Source: Coriobacteriaceae bacterium (lineage in GTDB: Bacteria > Actinomycetota > Coriobacteriia > Coriobacteriales > QAMH01). Taken from it: a stretch of DNA of 64,000 nt. The notes beneath the pieces are model-generated. The model saw only the letters and a list, made by a program, of their open reading frames with translations. It did no database searches and had not been told where the DNA came from. The translations under genes were made by a program, and so were the position numbers. This document shows, one piece after another, positions 15,938-24,053 of the stretch. The stretch covers positions 2,021,501 to 2,085,500 of the forward strand of contig DAJPGJ010000001.1 of NCBI GenBank assembly GCA_025992705.1. The letters run 5' to 3'. Every line of letters begins with the position of its first letter. The stretch's first letter is position 1.

Positions 15938-17092
15938 GTGGCTTCACCCACCAAACAAATACACGAGACACGTGAGCTTAACGGCCGCATATGCGATGTG
16001 TACTACCAGGACTTCGACGCGAAGCTCTCGTTCGTGGTCCCCATCTACAACGCCGCCTACACCCTCGAGTGGGCACTCGGATCGCTCTTTGCGCAAAACT
16101 GCGATGGCAACGTCGAGATCGTCTGCGTGGACGATGGCTCGACTGATGACAGCCGCGAGATCGTCGAGCGCTTTGCCCGCGACCCCCGCGTCATGATCGT
16201 CTCGCATCGCGAGAACGCGGGCTACGGAGCCGCCATGAACGACGGCATCGCCGCCGCCCGCGGGGAGTGGATCGGCATTCTGGAACCAGACGATTACATC
16301 CTGCCCGGCATGGCCGCCAAGCTCATGGATGCGGCCGTGCACCATGATTGCGATATCGTGAAGACGCCCTATATCCGCGAGGTGCGCGAGCACGGTACGC
16401 TACGTGGGGATGCTCCCAAGGAGCACCTGCAGTGCAGCTATCGCCATCGCATCAACCCCCGGACCGAGGTGTTCACCATCACCGACCCGGGCGTGGTTCA
16501 CATGCTGCGTCACCATCCCTCCATTTGGTCTGCCATCTATCGCAAGGGCTTCCTCGAGGAAAACGACATCAAGTTCCACGAGTATCCGGGGGCTGGCTGG
16601 GCCGATAACGAGTTCTTCTACGACACGCTCTTGCGCGGGCGCATCGTCTACATAGACGAGCCGTTCTACGTGTACCGCGAGGAGACGCGTCAGGAGGAGG
16701 ACGCCTTCGCGCGCAAGAACAAGACGCTGCCCTTCGATCGTTGGCAATTGATGGCCGACATCATCGAGCGCCTCGGCATTACCGACGAGGGCGTGCTCAA
16801 AAGCCACATCAGCAAGGGCTTCACCTACTTCAACGGCCAGTACCGTTCCAATGGCGATGACCCCCAAGTCCTCGAAGCGGCCCATGCCATGTTCGACCGC
16901 ATGGACCCCGCGCTCGTGGCAAGCGAGCCTAAAATCAATCCTGCCCTCAAAGCGCAATTCGCCGAGTATCGCGGTATACCAGTCAAGAACTCGCGTCTGC
17001 GCTTTGGCATGGGCCTTGCGAGCGAGTTCGCTTACCGCGTGCGCTCCAACGGCCTCGATTACGCCATCCGCTGCACTAAAGACTATCTGTAG
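15938..17092 (+). CDS. family 2 glycosyltransferase
   Basis: A 384-residue protein with a GT2 domain at about 25-260: LSFVVPIYNAAYTLEWALGS, VCVDDGSTDDSREIVERF and the metal-binding ILEPDDYILPG. A C-terminal helical region of about 120 residues follows. Such enzymes add sugars to exported polysaccharides from the cytoplasmic face. GTG at 15938 has AGGAGAGGTTCC before it. It is followed 17 nt later by a GT4 enzyme on the same strand, forming a two-gene unit converging on the ABC exporter genes. Confidence 0.9.
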   Translation: MASPTKQIHETRELNGRICDVYYQDFDAKLSFVVPIYNAAYTLEWALGSLFAQNCDGNVEIVCVDDGSTDDSREIVERFARDPRVMIVSHRENAGYGAAMNDGIAAARGEWIGILEPDDYILPGMAAKLMDAAVHHDCDIVKTPYIREVREHGTLRGDAPKEHLQCSYRHRINPRTEVFTITDPGVVHMLRHHPSIWSAIYRKGFLEENDIKFHEYPGAGWADNEFFYDTLLRGRIVYIDEPFYVYREETRQEEDAFARKNKTLPFDRWQLMADIIERLGITDEGVLKSHISKGFTYFNGQYRSNGDDPQVLEAAHAMFDRMDPALVASEPKINPALKAQFAEYRGIPVKNSRLRFGMGLASEFAYRVRSNGLDYAIRCTKDYL

Positions 17093-17109
17093 ACCCCAAG
17101 GAGACACGA

Positions 17110-18336
17110 GTGAGCAACGCAAAGATCGCCGTCGTGACGCAAGCCGTGAAGCTCGCCGACGAGACCGCCGGCCTCAACCGCACCTCCTATATCGCCGAGC
17201 TGCTTGCCAAGGAGGGCTACGAGGTCGACTTGCTCACCTCGACCTTCCAGCATTGGGAGAAGAAGCGCCGCAACATCGTTGACCCCAAGTACCATGAGCT
17301 GCCCTACGAGGTCATCTTCATCGAGGAGCCCGGCTATAGCTCCAACATCAATCCCGCACGCATATACAGCCAGGGCGTCTTCAGCAAGAATCTGCGCCGC
17401 TACCTCGAGCGCTACGGGACGGATTACGACCTTGTCTGGTGCCAGATCCCGCCCAACAACATCGCAGCCGATGCAGGCAGCTTTGCACGCGAGCACGACA
17501 TCCCCTTCGTCGTCGATATCAATGACCTATGGCCCGAGGCCATGAAGATGGTTGCGGACATTCCGGTGTTGAGCGACTTCGCCTTCAGCGGATTCCAGCG
17601 CGATGCGGCCATCGCCTACGCCTCCGCTTCGGCCGCCGTCGGTACCTCGCACGAGTACACGCACCATTGTCTGCAGGATATCCCGCACCTCACCGTGTAT
17701 GTGGGCGGCGATATCGCCTACTTCGACGAGGGCGTTGAGCGCCACACCCCCTCCATCACCAAAGGCGATGACGAGTTCTGGGTCATCTACGCCGGTTCGC
17801 TTGCCCGCAGCTATGACGTGGCGACGCTCATCCGCGCCTGCGAGCTTGCAGAGCCCGTCATTGCCGAGGAGCTCGGCAAGCGGCTCAGCCTCTACATCCT
17901 CGGTGACGGCCCCAACCGCCCGGGCCTCGAGAAGCTTGCCGAGGACATCGATGCACCCGCCGTGTTCACGGGCTACGTGGATTACCAGATCATGGCCGCA
18001 CACCTCAAGGCAAGCGATGTCCTCGTCAACTCGCTCATCAAAGGCGCCCCCCAGTCGATCGTCTCCAAGATTGCCGACTATCTGTGTGCGGGACGTCCCA
18101 TCATCAACACGGGCGAAAGCCAGGAATTCAAGGACAAGTGCACGCAGGACGGCTTTGGCGTGAACGTCGAGCCAGAGAACGCGGCCGAGCTTGCGGGCGC
18201 CATCATCGCGCTCGCGCAAGACGAAGACGCCTGTGATGAGATGGGCATGCGCGGCCGCAAGATTGCCGAGGAGCAATTCGATCGCCCCGTCGCCTATCGC
18301 GCAATTGTGGAGCTGGTCAACGACCTGCTGGGGTGA
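17110..18336 (+). CDS. family 4 glycosyltransferase
   Basis: A 408-residue GT-B fold glycosyltransferase. The N-terminal half has KIAVVTQAVKLADETAGLNR and the C-terminal half shows the GT4 pattern YILGDGPNRPGLEKLAEDI, VFTGYVDYQIMAAHLKASDV and SKIADYLCAGRPIINTGES, including the acidic/Gly-rich donor-binding loop. It resembles WcaI/WbuB-type transferases of capsule clusters. GTG at 17110 follows AAGGAGACACGA. It ends 7 nt from the stop of the convergent ABC ATPase gene. Donor and acceptor sugars are unknown. Confidence 0.9.
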   Translation: MSNAKIAVVTQAVKLADETAGLNRTSYIAELLAKEGYEVDLLTSTFQHWEKKRRNIVDPKYHELPYEVIFIEEPGYSSNINPARIYSQGVFSKNLRRYLERYGTDYDLVWCQIPPNNIAADAGSFAREHDIPFVVDINDLWPEAMKMVADIPVLSDFAFSGFQRDAAIAYASASAAVGTSHEYTHHCLQDIPHLTVYVGGDIAYFDEGVERHTPSITKGDDEFWVIYAGSLARSYDVATLIRACELAEPVIAEELGKRLSLYILGDGPNRPGLEKLAEDIDAPAVFTGYVDYQIMAAHLKASDVLVNSLIKGAPQSIVSKIADYLCAGRPIINTGESQEFKDKCTQDGFGVNVEPENAAELAGAIIALAQDEDACDEMGMRGRKIAEEQFDRPVAYRAIVELVNDLLG

Positions 18337-18343
18337 GCGGCCG

Positions 18344-19135
18344 CTAGATGCCCTGGCGGTAGGCCTCGCAGACTTCCATGACGTCGCCCTGCATGCGGCC
18401 AACGCCCTTCTCGATCCAAAGGGCGCGCTCGCACACGCGCTCGACCTGCTCGATGGAATGCGAGACGAAGAGCAGCGTCGTCCCATGCGAGACGAGCTCC
18501 TTGATACGGTTCTCGCACTTCTCCTGGAAGCGGAAATCGCCAACCGAAAGCGCCTCGTCGACGACGAGGATGTCGGGCGTGGTGACCGTGGCGATGGCGA
18601 AGGCGATGCGCGCGACCATACCCGACGAGTAGTTCTTGATGGGCATGTCCTGGAAATCGCGAATCTCGGCGAAGTCGATGATGCTCTCGTACTTCTCGTC
18701 CATGAACTTCTTGCTGTAGCCCAGCAGCGCACCGTTGAGGTAGACGTTCTCGCGAGCCGTGAGCTCGAAGTCGAAACCGGCACCCAGCTCGATGATGGGC
18801 GCGATGGTGCCATTGACGGTAACCGTGCCATTGGAAGGCTCGAGCACACCGGCAACAAGTTTGAGAAGCGTGGACTTGCCGGAACCGTTGCTGCCGACGA
18901 CGCCGTAGACCTCACCGCGGTTGATGGTGAAGGAGATGTCCTTGAGGGCCTTGAACTCCTCGAAGAAGAGCTCGCGGCGCACGAGCTTGATGAAGTACTC
19001 CTTGAGGTTGTTGAGTTGCTCGCTCGCGATGTTGAAGATCATGTCGACATGGTCGAAGACGATGACCGGATCATCGCTCTTCGCACCCGGATCCTTCTCG
19101 ACCCACGTCTCGGTCTTTTGCAGTTCCTCGGCCAT
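18344..19135 (-). CDS. ABC transporter ATP-binding subunit, polysaccharide export (Wzt/TagH-like)
   Basis: A 263-residue ATPase of the ABC-2 polysaccharide/teichoic acid exporter family. Walker A is GVVGSNGSGKSTLLK, the signature is NYSSGMVARIAFAIA and Walker B is DILVVDEALSVGD, with the family-typical IELGAGFDFELTARENVYLNG. It energises export of a lipid-linked glycan with the permease encoded 8 nt upstream. ATG at 19135 follows TAGGGGAGTCC; the open frame extends far upstream but only as an out-of-frame shadow of the permease gene. It lacks the carbohydrate-binding C-terminal domain of long Wzt proteins. Confidence 0.93.
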   Translation of the reverse strand: MAEELQKTETWVEKDPGAKSDDPVIVFDHVDMIFNIASEQLNNLKEYFIKLVRRELFFEEFKALKDISFTINRGEVYGVVGSNGSGKSTLLKLVAGVLEPSNGTVTVNGTIAPIIELGAGFDFELTARENVYLNGALLGYSKKFMDEKYESIIDFAEIRDFQDMPIKNYSSGMVARIAFAIATVTTPDILVVDEALSVGDFRFQEKCENRIKELVSHGTTLLFVSHSIEQVERVCERALWIEKGVGRMQGDVMEVCEAYRQGI

Positions 19136-19143
19136 GGACTCCC

Positions 19144-19938
19144 CTACACGTACAGGATGAACTTCTTCTCGGTCTTGCGGAAGACGAGAAGGCCGACGGC
19201 AAAGGTGATGACAGCCATACCCAGGCAAATGAGATGCTCCGTGCCGCTGGGGAGGACGCCGTACATCATGATGTCGCGGAAGTAGGTCACGTAATGGTAC
19301 ATGGGATTGAAGAGCATGACCTGCTGCATCCACGGCTCGAGCAGGTCCATGGGGTAAAACAGCGGAGTGGCGTAGGTCCAGGCCGTGATGAAGACCTCCC
19401 AGATATGGAAGACATCGCGAAAGAACACACCGAGGGCCGAGAGCAAGAGGCCCAATCCCATGCTGAAGAGCACGACGAACAGCAGGAGGACGGGCAGCAA
19501 GATGATCTGCCAGGAGGGAAAGACCTGGAGGTAGATCATGACGCAGACGGCCGCGATAAGCGAGAAGACGAAATTGACCAGGGCAAAGATGACCTTCTCG
19601 ATGGGGAAGATCGCCTTCTCGATGCGGATCTTCTTGATGAGCGACGAGGAATCGACGATGGAGGTCATGGCCGTGCACGTGGCCGTGCTCATGAGGCCGA
19701 ACAGGATGTTTCCCAGAATGAGGTACAGCGGGAAATGCTCGATGTTGAACTTGAACATGTAGGAGAACACCGCCGTCATGATGACCATCATGAGCAGCGG
19801 GTTGAGCACGGACCACAGGATGCCCAGGACGCTGCGGCGGTACTTGCGCTTGAAGTCCTTGGAGACGAGGGCAGAGAGCACGCCCCAGTTCTTCTTGAAC
19901 TCGCTGCGCGTCATATCGCTTTGTACGCTCGTTGCCAT
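19144..19938 (-). CDS. ABC-2 type polysaccharide export permease (Wzm/TagG-like)
   Basis: A 264-residue membrane protein with six predicted transmembrane helices and the ABC-2 opening KDFKRKYRRSVLGILWSVLNPLL, split around an amphipathic start typical of Wzm/TagG permeases. The middle phrase GVFFRDVFHIWEVFITAWTY is the conserved ABC2 segment. With the ATPase at 18344-19135 it forms the exporter for the glycan made by the neighbouring transferases. The ribosome site is weak (CAGAGG further upstream). A later ATG (residue 9) is an alternative start. Confidence 0.93.
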   Translation of the reverse strand: MATSVQSDMTRSEFKKNWGVLSALVSKDFKRKYRRSVLGILWSVLNPLLMMVIMTAVFSYMFKFNIEHFPLYLILGNILFGLMSTATCTAMTSIVDSSSLIKKIRIEKAIFPIEKVIFALVNFVFSLIAAVCVMIYLQVFPSWQIILLPVLLLFVVLFSMGLGLLLSALGVFFRDVFHIWEVFITAWTYATPLFYPMDLLEPWMQQVMLFNPMYHYVTYFRDIMMYGVLPSGTEHLICLGMAVITFAVGLLVFRKTEKKFILYV

Positions 19939-19968
19939 ACTTGAAACAACCTCTGCCCAGTTTCCACG

Positions 19969-20247
19969 CTAGACGTTGTACATGAACTCGAAGACGTCCT
20001 CGCGCTGGATGACGACCTGCAGGTTGAGCGCCTCGCCATCGCGGGCGAGCAGCTCCTGCACCTTGTTGAAGCTTGCAACGTCCTCGTCGAGCGTGACGAG
20101 CATGGTCATCGAGAAAATGTCGTTGAGGACATTCTGCTGGATGTCGTCGATGTTGGCGCCGCAATCGGCAAGCGTCGTGGCAATGGTCGCGACAATGCGG
20201 CTGCGATCCTTGCCCAGGACGGTCACGACGGTTCTCGTTGGAGTCAT
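19969..20247 (-). CDS. ACT-domain protein (UPF0237 type)
   Basis: A 92-residue single ACT domain: RTVVTVLGKDRSRIVATIATTLADC, then IDDIQQNVLNDIFSMTMLV. It matches the small stand-alone ACT proteins called UPF0237, which are thought to bind an amino acid or other small ligand; the role is not established. ATG at 20247 follows AGGGAACAAG; 24 further codons are open upstream without a ribosome site. It lies between the ABC permease and the histidine kinase on the same strand, 102 nt after the latter. Confidence 0.88.
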   Translation of the reverse strand: MTPTRTVVTVLGKDRSRIVATIATTLADCGANIDDIQQNVLNDIFSMTMLVTLDEDVASFNKVQELLARDGEALNLQVVIQREDVFEFMYNV

Positions 20248-20349
20248 CTTGTTCCCTTCAGATTTTCGTAACGCACATGGTACCGCAAATGCTCGCATGC
20301 GCCACCCACGCATTCGCATATGGAGAGGGGTTTTCGCCCACGGAAGGCG

Positions 20350-21258
20350 CTACTCACCGACGTTGAGAATTGACTCCCGGAGCGACTCGCTCAGATGCGC
20401 GCAAGGCGCGGTGTCCTTCCAGTTCTCGGGAGGCAGGCTGGGAATGGCGACGATGAAGACCGCGCCGTGACCAGCCAGATTGGCCGCTTGCACGGTGCCG
20501 CCCATCGCCTCGGCAAGCGCCTTGACGATGGCAAGCCCCAGGCCACTGTTGCCGCTGCCCTTGAAGCGCGCGCGACTCTGGTCGGCACGATAGAAGCGAT
20601 CGAAGAGATGCTCGGGTGACTCGTCGCCGAAGCCCGGCCCGTCATCCTTGACGGCGATGACCGAATGGCCCTCGTTGCAGGCAATCTCGACGCGCACGTG
20701 GCCACCCTCGCCCGCAAAGCGACTCGCGTTCTCGATGAGGTTCACGAGGATCTGGTTGAGCGCGTCTGCATTGCCCATGACGTCCGGAGCCTCGCCCACC
20801 ACGGTGAGGTTCACGCCGCGCTCCTCGACAAGTCCTTGCATGAGCAGGGCGCAGTTATCGGCGATGGCGCGCAGATTGATGCGCGTGAGCTCCATGTTTT
20901 CGCCCTCGGCCCGTTGCAAGGTGAGCAGATCATTGGCCAGGCGCGTGAGGCGATCGCACTCCTTGATGATCTGGTCGAGGAAGCGCTGCTGCAGCTGCTC
21001 GGGAACGTCCCCCTCGAGCAAGGTCTCGGCCGCGCCGCGAATGGCGGTGAGCGGCGTACGGATTTCGTGACTCACGTCACTCACGAATTGCGCCTGGCGA
21101 GCCTCCTCGCTGCGCATCTCGTTGATGGTCTCGCGTATGAACGCGCGGACCTCGTGTGGCGGATCTGCCTGCTCGAAGAAGCGCAGGACCTCGGGCGGGA
21201 CCTCCCCACCGAACATATCCTGCGAATCGATCCTGTTGCCCGTATCACCTGCAACCAC
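20350..21258 (-). CDS. cytoplasmic sensor histidine kinase
   Basis: This 302-residue HisKA/HATPase_c kinase has its phospho-acceptor box at about residue 62 (FVSDVSHEIRTPLTAIRGA). The ATP-binding lobe shows N box LVNLIENASRFAG, G1 VKDDGPGFG, F box LFDRFYRAD and G2 GNSGLGLAIVKAL. It has no transmembrane segment and no recognised sensor domain; only about 55 residues precede the H box. GTG at 21258 is preceded by GAGGAGG-CTGCC and lies 16 nt after the coaX stop, so the two genes are likely co-transcribed. Its probable partner is the OmpR-type regulator encoded divergently at 22147. Confidence 0.88.
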   Translation of the reverse strand: MVAGDTGNRIDSQDMFGGEVPPEVLRFFEQADPPHEVRAFIRETINEMRSEEARQAQFVSDVSHEIRTPLTAIRGAAETLLEGDVPEQLQQRFLDQIIKECDRLTRLANDLLTLQRAEGENMELTRINLRAIADNCALLMQGLVEERGVNLTVVGEAPDVMGNADALNQILVNLIENASRFAGEGGHVRVEIACNEGHSVIAVKDDGPGFGDESPEHLFDRFYRADQSRARFKGSGNSGLGLAIVKALAEAMGGTVQAANLAGHGAVFIVAIPSLPPENWKDTAPCAHLSESLRESILNVGE

Positions 21259-21274
21259 GGCAGCCTCCTCGGCT

Positions 21275-22039
21275 CTATCGGTTCTTCTCGTAGATGAGCC
21301 GCAGGCCATGCAAGGTCAGACGCGACTCGCGACGTGTGATGGTCTGGGAAAGCTCGGTGATCATGCCCGAGAAGCCGCCCGTCGCAATGACGGGCGCCTC
21401 GTAACCGAGCTCGTCGAAGATGGCGCGAACAAGGCCGTCGATGCGTGCGACCTCGCCGAAGATGATACCCGAGCGCATGGCGTCTATCGTGTTGGTGCCA
21501 ATCGCATGGGCGGGCTCGACGATGTCGACCTGCGGCAGGCGAGCTGCATGGGTGAACATGGCATCTGCACCCGTGCCCATGCCAGGCGCGATGATGCCGC
21601 CCATGAAGCGACCCTTCTCGTCGATAACCTCGATGTTGGTCGTGGTTCCCAGGTCGACGACCACGACAGGCGCGCCCTCGAGCTTGATGGCGGCAATGGC
21701 ATCGGCCACGCGGTCGGCGCCGATCTCGGCCGGGTTGTCGTAGCGCATCGCGAGTCCCGTCTTGATGCCGGGCCCCACGATGATGGGCTCGCGCCCGGTG
21801 ATGCTTCGTGCGACGCTCGCCCAGCACTCGGTAAGCGCCGGCACGACCGAGGCGATGACCACGTCATCGCAAGACGAGATGTCGATATCGTTGAGCCCGA
21901 ATTGCCCGACGAGCGAAAGCCTCACCTCATCGGCGGTATCTTGCGCGCGCGTCGTGAAGACCCAGTGGGCCACGAGCTCCTCGCCCTCGAAGAGGCCCAT
22001 GGCGGTTTGCGTGTTTCCGATGTCCACGGTCAGAAGCAT
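21275..22039 (-). CDS. coaX: type III pantothenate kinase
   Basis: A 254-residue ASKHA-fold kinase that makes 4'-phosphopantothenate, the first step to coenzyme A. The phosphate-1 loop is LLTVDIGNTQTAMGLFEGE, GIKTGLAMRYDNPAEIGADR is the pantothenate-binding stretch, and VVVVDLGTTTNIEVID and GGIIAPGMGTGADAMF complete the family pattern. Type III enzymes are not inhibited by CoA and need a monovalent cation. ATG at 22039 follows GGAGAATGC. It is placed between a histidine kinase and its likely response regulator. Confidence 0.96.
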   Translation of the reverse strand: MLLTVDIGNTQTAMGLFEGEELVAHWVFTTRAQDTADEVRLSLVGQFGLNDIDISSCDDVVIASVVPALTECWASVARSITGREPIIVGPGIKTGLAMRYDNPAEIGADRVADAIAAIKLEGAPVVVVDLGTTTNIEVIDEKGRFMGGIIAPGMGTGADAMFTHAARLPQVDIVEPAHAIGTNTIDAMRSGIIFGEVARIDGLVRAIFDELGYEAPVIATGGFSGMITELSQTITRRESRLTLHGLRLIYEKNR

Positions 22040-22146
22040 GCATTCTCCATCTCTCAAAACAGTTTCATTACAGCGTAGCGCGAACTCTCCTTCAGCGCAT
22101 ACAATAGAATGTAATCGTAACAGGTAATGGTTGAGTGGAGCTTACC

Positions 22147-22866
22147 ATGGATGAAAAAAGCGAACAGAGAATACTCGTCGTTGACGACGAGCAGGCAATA
22201 ACCGATTTCGTCAGCTTTAACCTTTCGAAGGAGAACTACAAGGTCGATGTCGCCCATAATGGCAACGAGGCCGTCGATATGGCCAACGCCAACGATTATG
22301 ACCTCGTGATTCTCGACGTCATGCTGCCCGGTATCGACGGCTACGAGGTGTGCCGCCGCATCCGCACGAAGAGCAACGTGCCCGTGCTGTTTCTATCGGC
22401 ACGTGATACGGAGCTCGACAAGGTCGTCGGGCTCGAGCTCGGCGGCGATGATTACCTAGCCAAGCCCTTTGGCATCCGCGAGCTGCTTGCCCGCGTACAC
22501 GCGCTGCTGCGCCGTGCTCCGCAAGAAGCCGACACAAGCGCTGACGGCGTGCGCGTCCTCGACATTAGCGGCATCCATCTGGATGAGGCAGGGCATCATG
22601 CCACCTTCGAGGGCAAGGACATCGAGCTCACGCCGCGTGAGTTCGAGCTGCTGGTCACGCTCATGAGCCATGCGGGTACCGTGCTGGGCCGCGAGCAGCT
22701 GCTGCGCGAGGCGTGGGACTGGCAGTACGTCGTCGAGACCAAGACGGTGGACACGCACATCAAGCGCCTGCGCGACAAGCTGGCGAGCGTCGGGCTGGAT
22801 CCCAACGTCATCGAGACCGTGCGCGGCTATGGCTATAGGTTCGTGAAGGACTTCAAGAACAAGTAG
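22147..22866 (+). CDS. OmpR/PhoB-family response regulator
   Basis: A 239-residue two-domain regulator. The receiver (residues 9-122) has the acidic pair VVDDEQ, the phosphorylation site VILDVMLPGIDG, the Thr/Ser switch FLSARDT and Lys in YLAKPFGI. The winged-helix DNA-binding domain covers about 135-235 (LTPREFELLVTLMSH ... VDTHIKRLRDKL ... VRGYGYRF). ATG at 22147 has GTGGAG six nt upstream. The kinase for it is probably the soluble one at 20350-21258. A terminator follows the gene. Targets are not evident in the window. Confidence 0.95.
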   Translation: MDEKSEQRILVVDDEQAITDFVSFNLSKENYKVDVAHNGNEAVDMANANDYDLVILDVMLPGIDGYEVCRRIRTKSNVPVLFLSARDTELDKVVGLELGGDDYLAKPFGIRELLARVHALLRRAPQEADTSADGVRVLDISGIHLDEAGHHATFEGKDIELTPREFELLVTLMSHAGTVLGREQLLREAWDWQYVVETKTVDTHIKRLRDKLASVGLDPNVIETVRGYGYRFVKDFKNK

Positions 22867-22892
22867 CGGTGCGGAAGATACGCTACGGCGAG

Positions 22893-22927
22893 AGCGGGTG
22901 GGCGCAATGCGCCTGCCCGCTTTTTTT
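22893..22927 (+). terminator. intrinsic terminator of the response regulator gene
   Basis: Thirteen-bp stem (AGCGGGTGGGCGC with GCGCCTGCCCGCT, two G-T pairs) closed by an AAT loop, followed by seven T, 27 nt after the stop codon. Confidence 0.92.
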
Positions 22928-22997
22928 CATGTGGGGAGAATTCGTTTTTTCGGTGTCGCTGCATTCGTTTTTTTCGGAAACACCCTGTCACCCCGCA

Positions 22998-23069
22998 TCA
23001 TTCGATGACGAAAGCATGCAGATCGATGCCGTTGTCCTCGGCCGTCTTGCAGAGCTCCTCGCCGGACAT
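22998..23069 (-). pseudogene. duplicated 3' gene fragment (left copy)
   Basis: Read on the minus strand this encodes MSGEELCKTAEDNGIDLHAF then VIE and a stop, 23 residues. It matches 23789-23860 with six mismatches in 72 nt. The reading frame is cut off just before the Met (TAA directly upstream). It is a remnant of the end of an unrecognised gene. Confidence 0.6.
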
Positions 23070-23163
23070 TTAATGTGTGGATGCAAATAGCGAACATCTG
23101 TTCGTTTTAATGATACAATTCATGTGCTGGCGAGATGAGTTCTCGCCTGTAGCCAAATGTAAT

Positions 23164-23210
23164 GTATAAGCATTTTAGTTATACAAAAACATTTTATAAA
23201 AATGTATAAT
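23164..23210 (+). promoter_or_regulatory. AT-rich promoter with two inverted repeats ahead of the toxin-antitoxin-like pair
   Basis: GTATAA/TTATAC arms (23164-23169 and 23179-23184) and ACATTTT/AAAATGT arms (23189-23195 and 23199-23205) precede a perfect TATAAT at 23205-23210, with ATACAA 18 nt further upstream as a weak -35. Ribbon-helix-helix antitoxins usually bind such repeats to repress their own operon. Confidence 0.55.
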
Positions 23211-23223
23211 ACTAAGGGGCAAA

Positions 23224-23484
23224 ATGGAAGATGATGTGATAGTTCATTCTCGGGTTCATGATCGTCATCCAGAGATTTCAGATGAAGATGCTGTCTCAGC
23301 CTGGCGCAATGCCTTTGCCATACAGGTGAGAGAGTACGGTTCGCCGGAATTCTACATTGCCGCAGGTGCAGACAAGAAGGGACGCATTCTGGAGCTGGCG
23401 GCAACAGAGCTTGATTGTGGATCAATATTGATCTATCACGCCATGAAGATAACGGCGAAGATGCGTGAGGAACTCGGGTTGTAG
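23224..23484 (+). CDS. putative BrnT-like toxin component
   Basis: An 86-residue protein whose pattern recalls small actinobacterial toxin-like proteins near the BrnT/DUF4258 group. The acidic start HPEISDEDAVSAWRNAFAI, the central GADKKGRILELAATEL and the ending ILIYHAMKITAKMREELGL are shared features as I remember that family. AAGGGGCAAA precedes the ATG. A ribbon-helix-helix protein follows 13 nt later, the standard toxin-first arrangement. If BrnT-like, it would be an RNase. The region around it is AT-rich and flanked by duplicated sequence, suggesting acquisition. Confidence 0.6.
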   Translation: MEDDVIVHSRVHDRHPEISDEDAVSAWRNAFAIQVREYGSPEFYIAAGADKKGRILELAATELDCGSILIYHAMKITAKMREELGL

Positions 23485-23497
23485 AGGAAGGTCCAAG

Positions 23498-23767
23498 ATG
23501 GAATACAGGACAAAGAGCGGTCGCGTTCTTACCGATGCCATGATCGAGGAGCTCGCAGCCCAGGCAGAGCGCGGAGACTACCCCGGCAAGGCCGGCAAGA
23601 TGCTCGTAGCGCCCCAGGGCAGGCCTCCCCTATGTGATGAGGAGCTAGTGACCGTTGCGTTCAAGATTCCGCGATCCTTTCGGGACAAACTCGACAAGGC
23701 CGCACACGGGAAGAACGAGTCACGATCCCAATTCCTGCGAGAGGCGCTCGAGGCGGCACTGGGCTGA
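23498..23767 (+). CDS. ribbon-helix-helix (CopG-type) antitoxin-like protein
   Basis: An 89-residue protein whose C-terminal 40 residues form a ribbon-helix-helix DNA-binding unit: strand VTVAFKIPRSF, helix RDKLDKAAHGKN, helix SRSQFLREALEAAL. The N-terminal half, including GRPPLCDEE, would contact the toxin. ATG at 23498 follows AGGAAGG-TCCAAG; 11 further codons are open upstream. It is coupled to the upstream toxin-like gene and probably represses their common promoter through the inverted repeats at 23164-23205. Confidence 0.75.
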   Translation: MEYRTKSGRVLTDAMIEELAAQAERGDYPGKAGKMLVAPQGRPPLCDEELVTVAFKIPRSFRDKLDKAAHGKNESRSQFLREALEAALG

Positions 23768-23788
23768 AGAAGATCCAGAAATAAGGCG

Positions 23789-23911
23789 TCACTCGATGAC
23801 GAAGGCGCGCAGGTCGATACCGTTGTCCTCGGCCGTCTTGCAGAGCTCCTCGCCGGACATCGAGTCGACGTCGGCAAGGTCGAGGATGGCCGCGGGAAAG
23901 CCACCCGTCAT
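23789..23911 (-). pseudogene. duplicated 3' gene fragment (right copy, longer)
   Basis: The minus strand encodes 40 residues from MTGGFPAAILDLADVDS through MSGEELCKTAEDNG to the same VIE ending as the left copy. An in-frame TGA lies six codons before the Met, so the rest of the gene is missing. I do not recognise the parent protein. Together with the left copy it brackets the toxin-antitoxin-like pair as an imperfect direct repeat. Confidence 0.6.
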
Positions 23912-23992
23912 GGCGGTACCGTTTCGTCAAACGCGATGGGACGCATGCCGGGCGGGATATATGCGAAGAATCAACCATCTATTCGCGCCCGC

Positions 23993-24026
23993 AAAAAAAA
24001 GGACCGGCCCCTGAGGACCGGTCCTT
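23993..24026 (-). terminator. intrinsic terminator of the HtrA gene
   Basis: Nine-bp stem AAGGACCGG/CCGGTCCTT with a 10-nt loop, followed on the minus strand by eight T, 27 nt after the htrA stop. Confidence 0.92.
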
Positions 24027-24053
24027 GCATGCCGTCGGTTATGTAGTTGGCGT

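Larger units (their letters stand above)
22867..23223. other. 357-nt intergenic region with terminator, gene fragment and AT-rich promoter
   Basis: From left to right it contains the response-regulator terminator, a 72-nt fragment duplicated at 23789, and about 150 nt of AT-rich sequence with inverted repeats and a promoter for the toxin-antitoxin-like pair. No intact gene is visible. Confidence 0.6.

Noticed and set aside
22869..23090. 73-codon frame after the response regulator
   Set aside because: Runs through the terminator hairpin and the duplicated gene fragment in the wrong frame.
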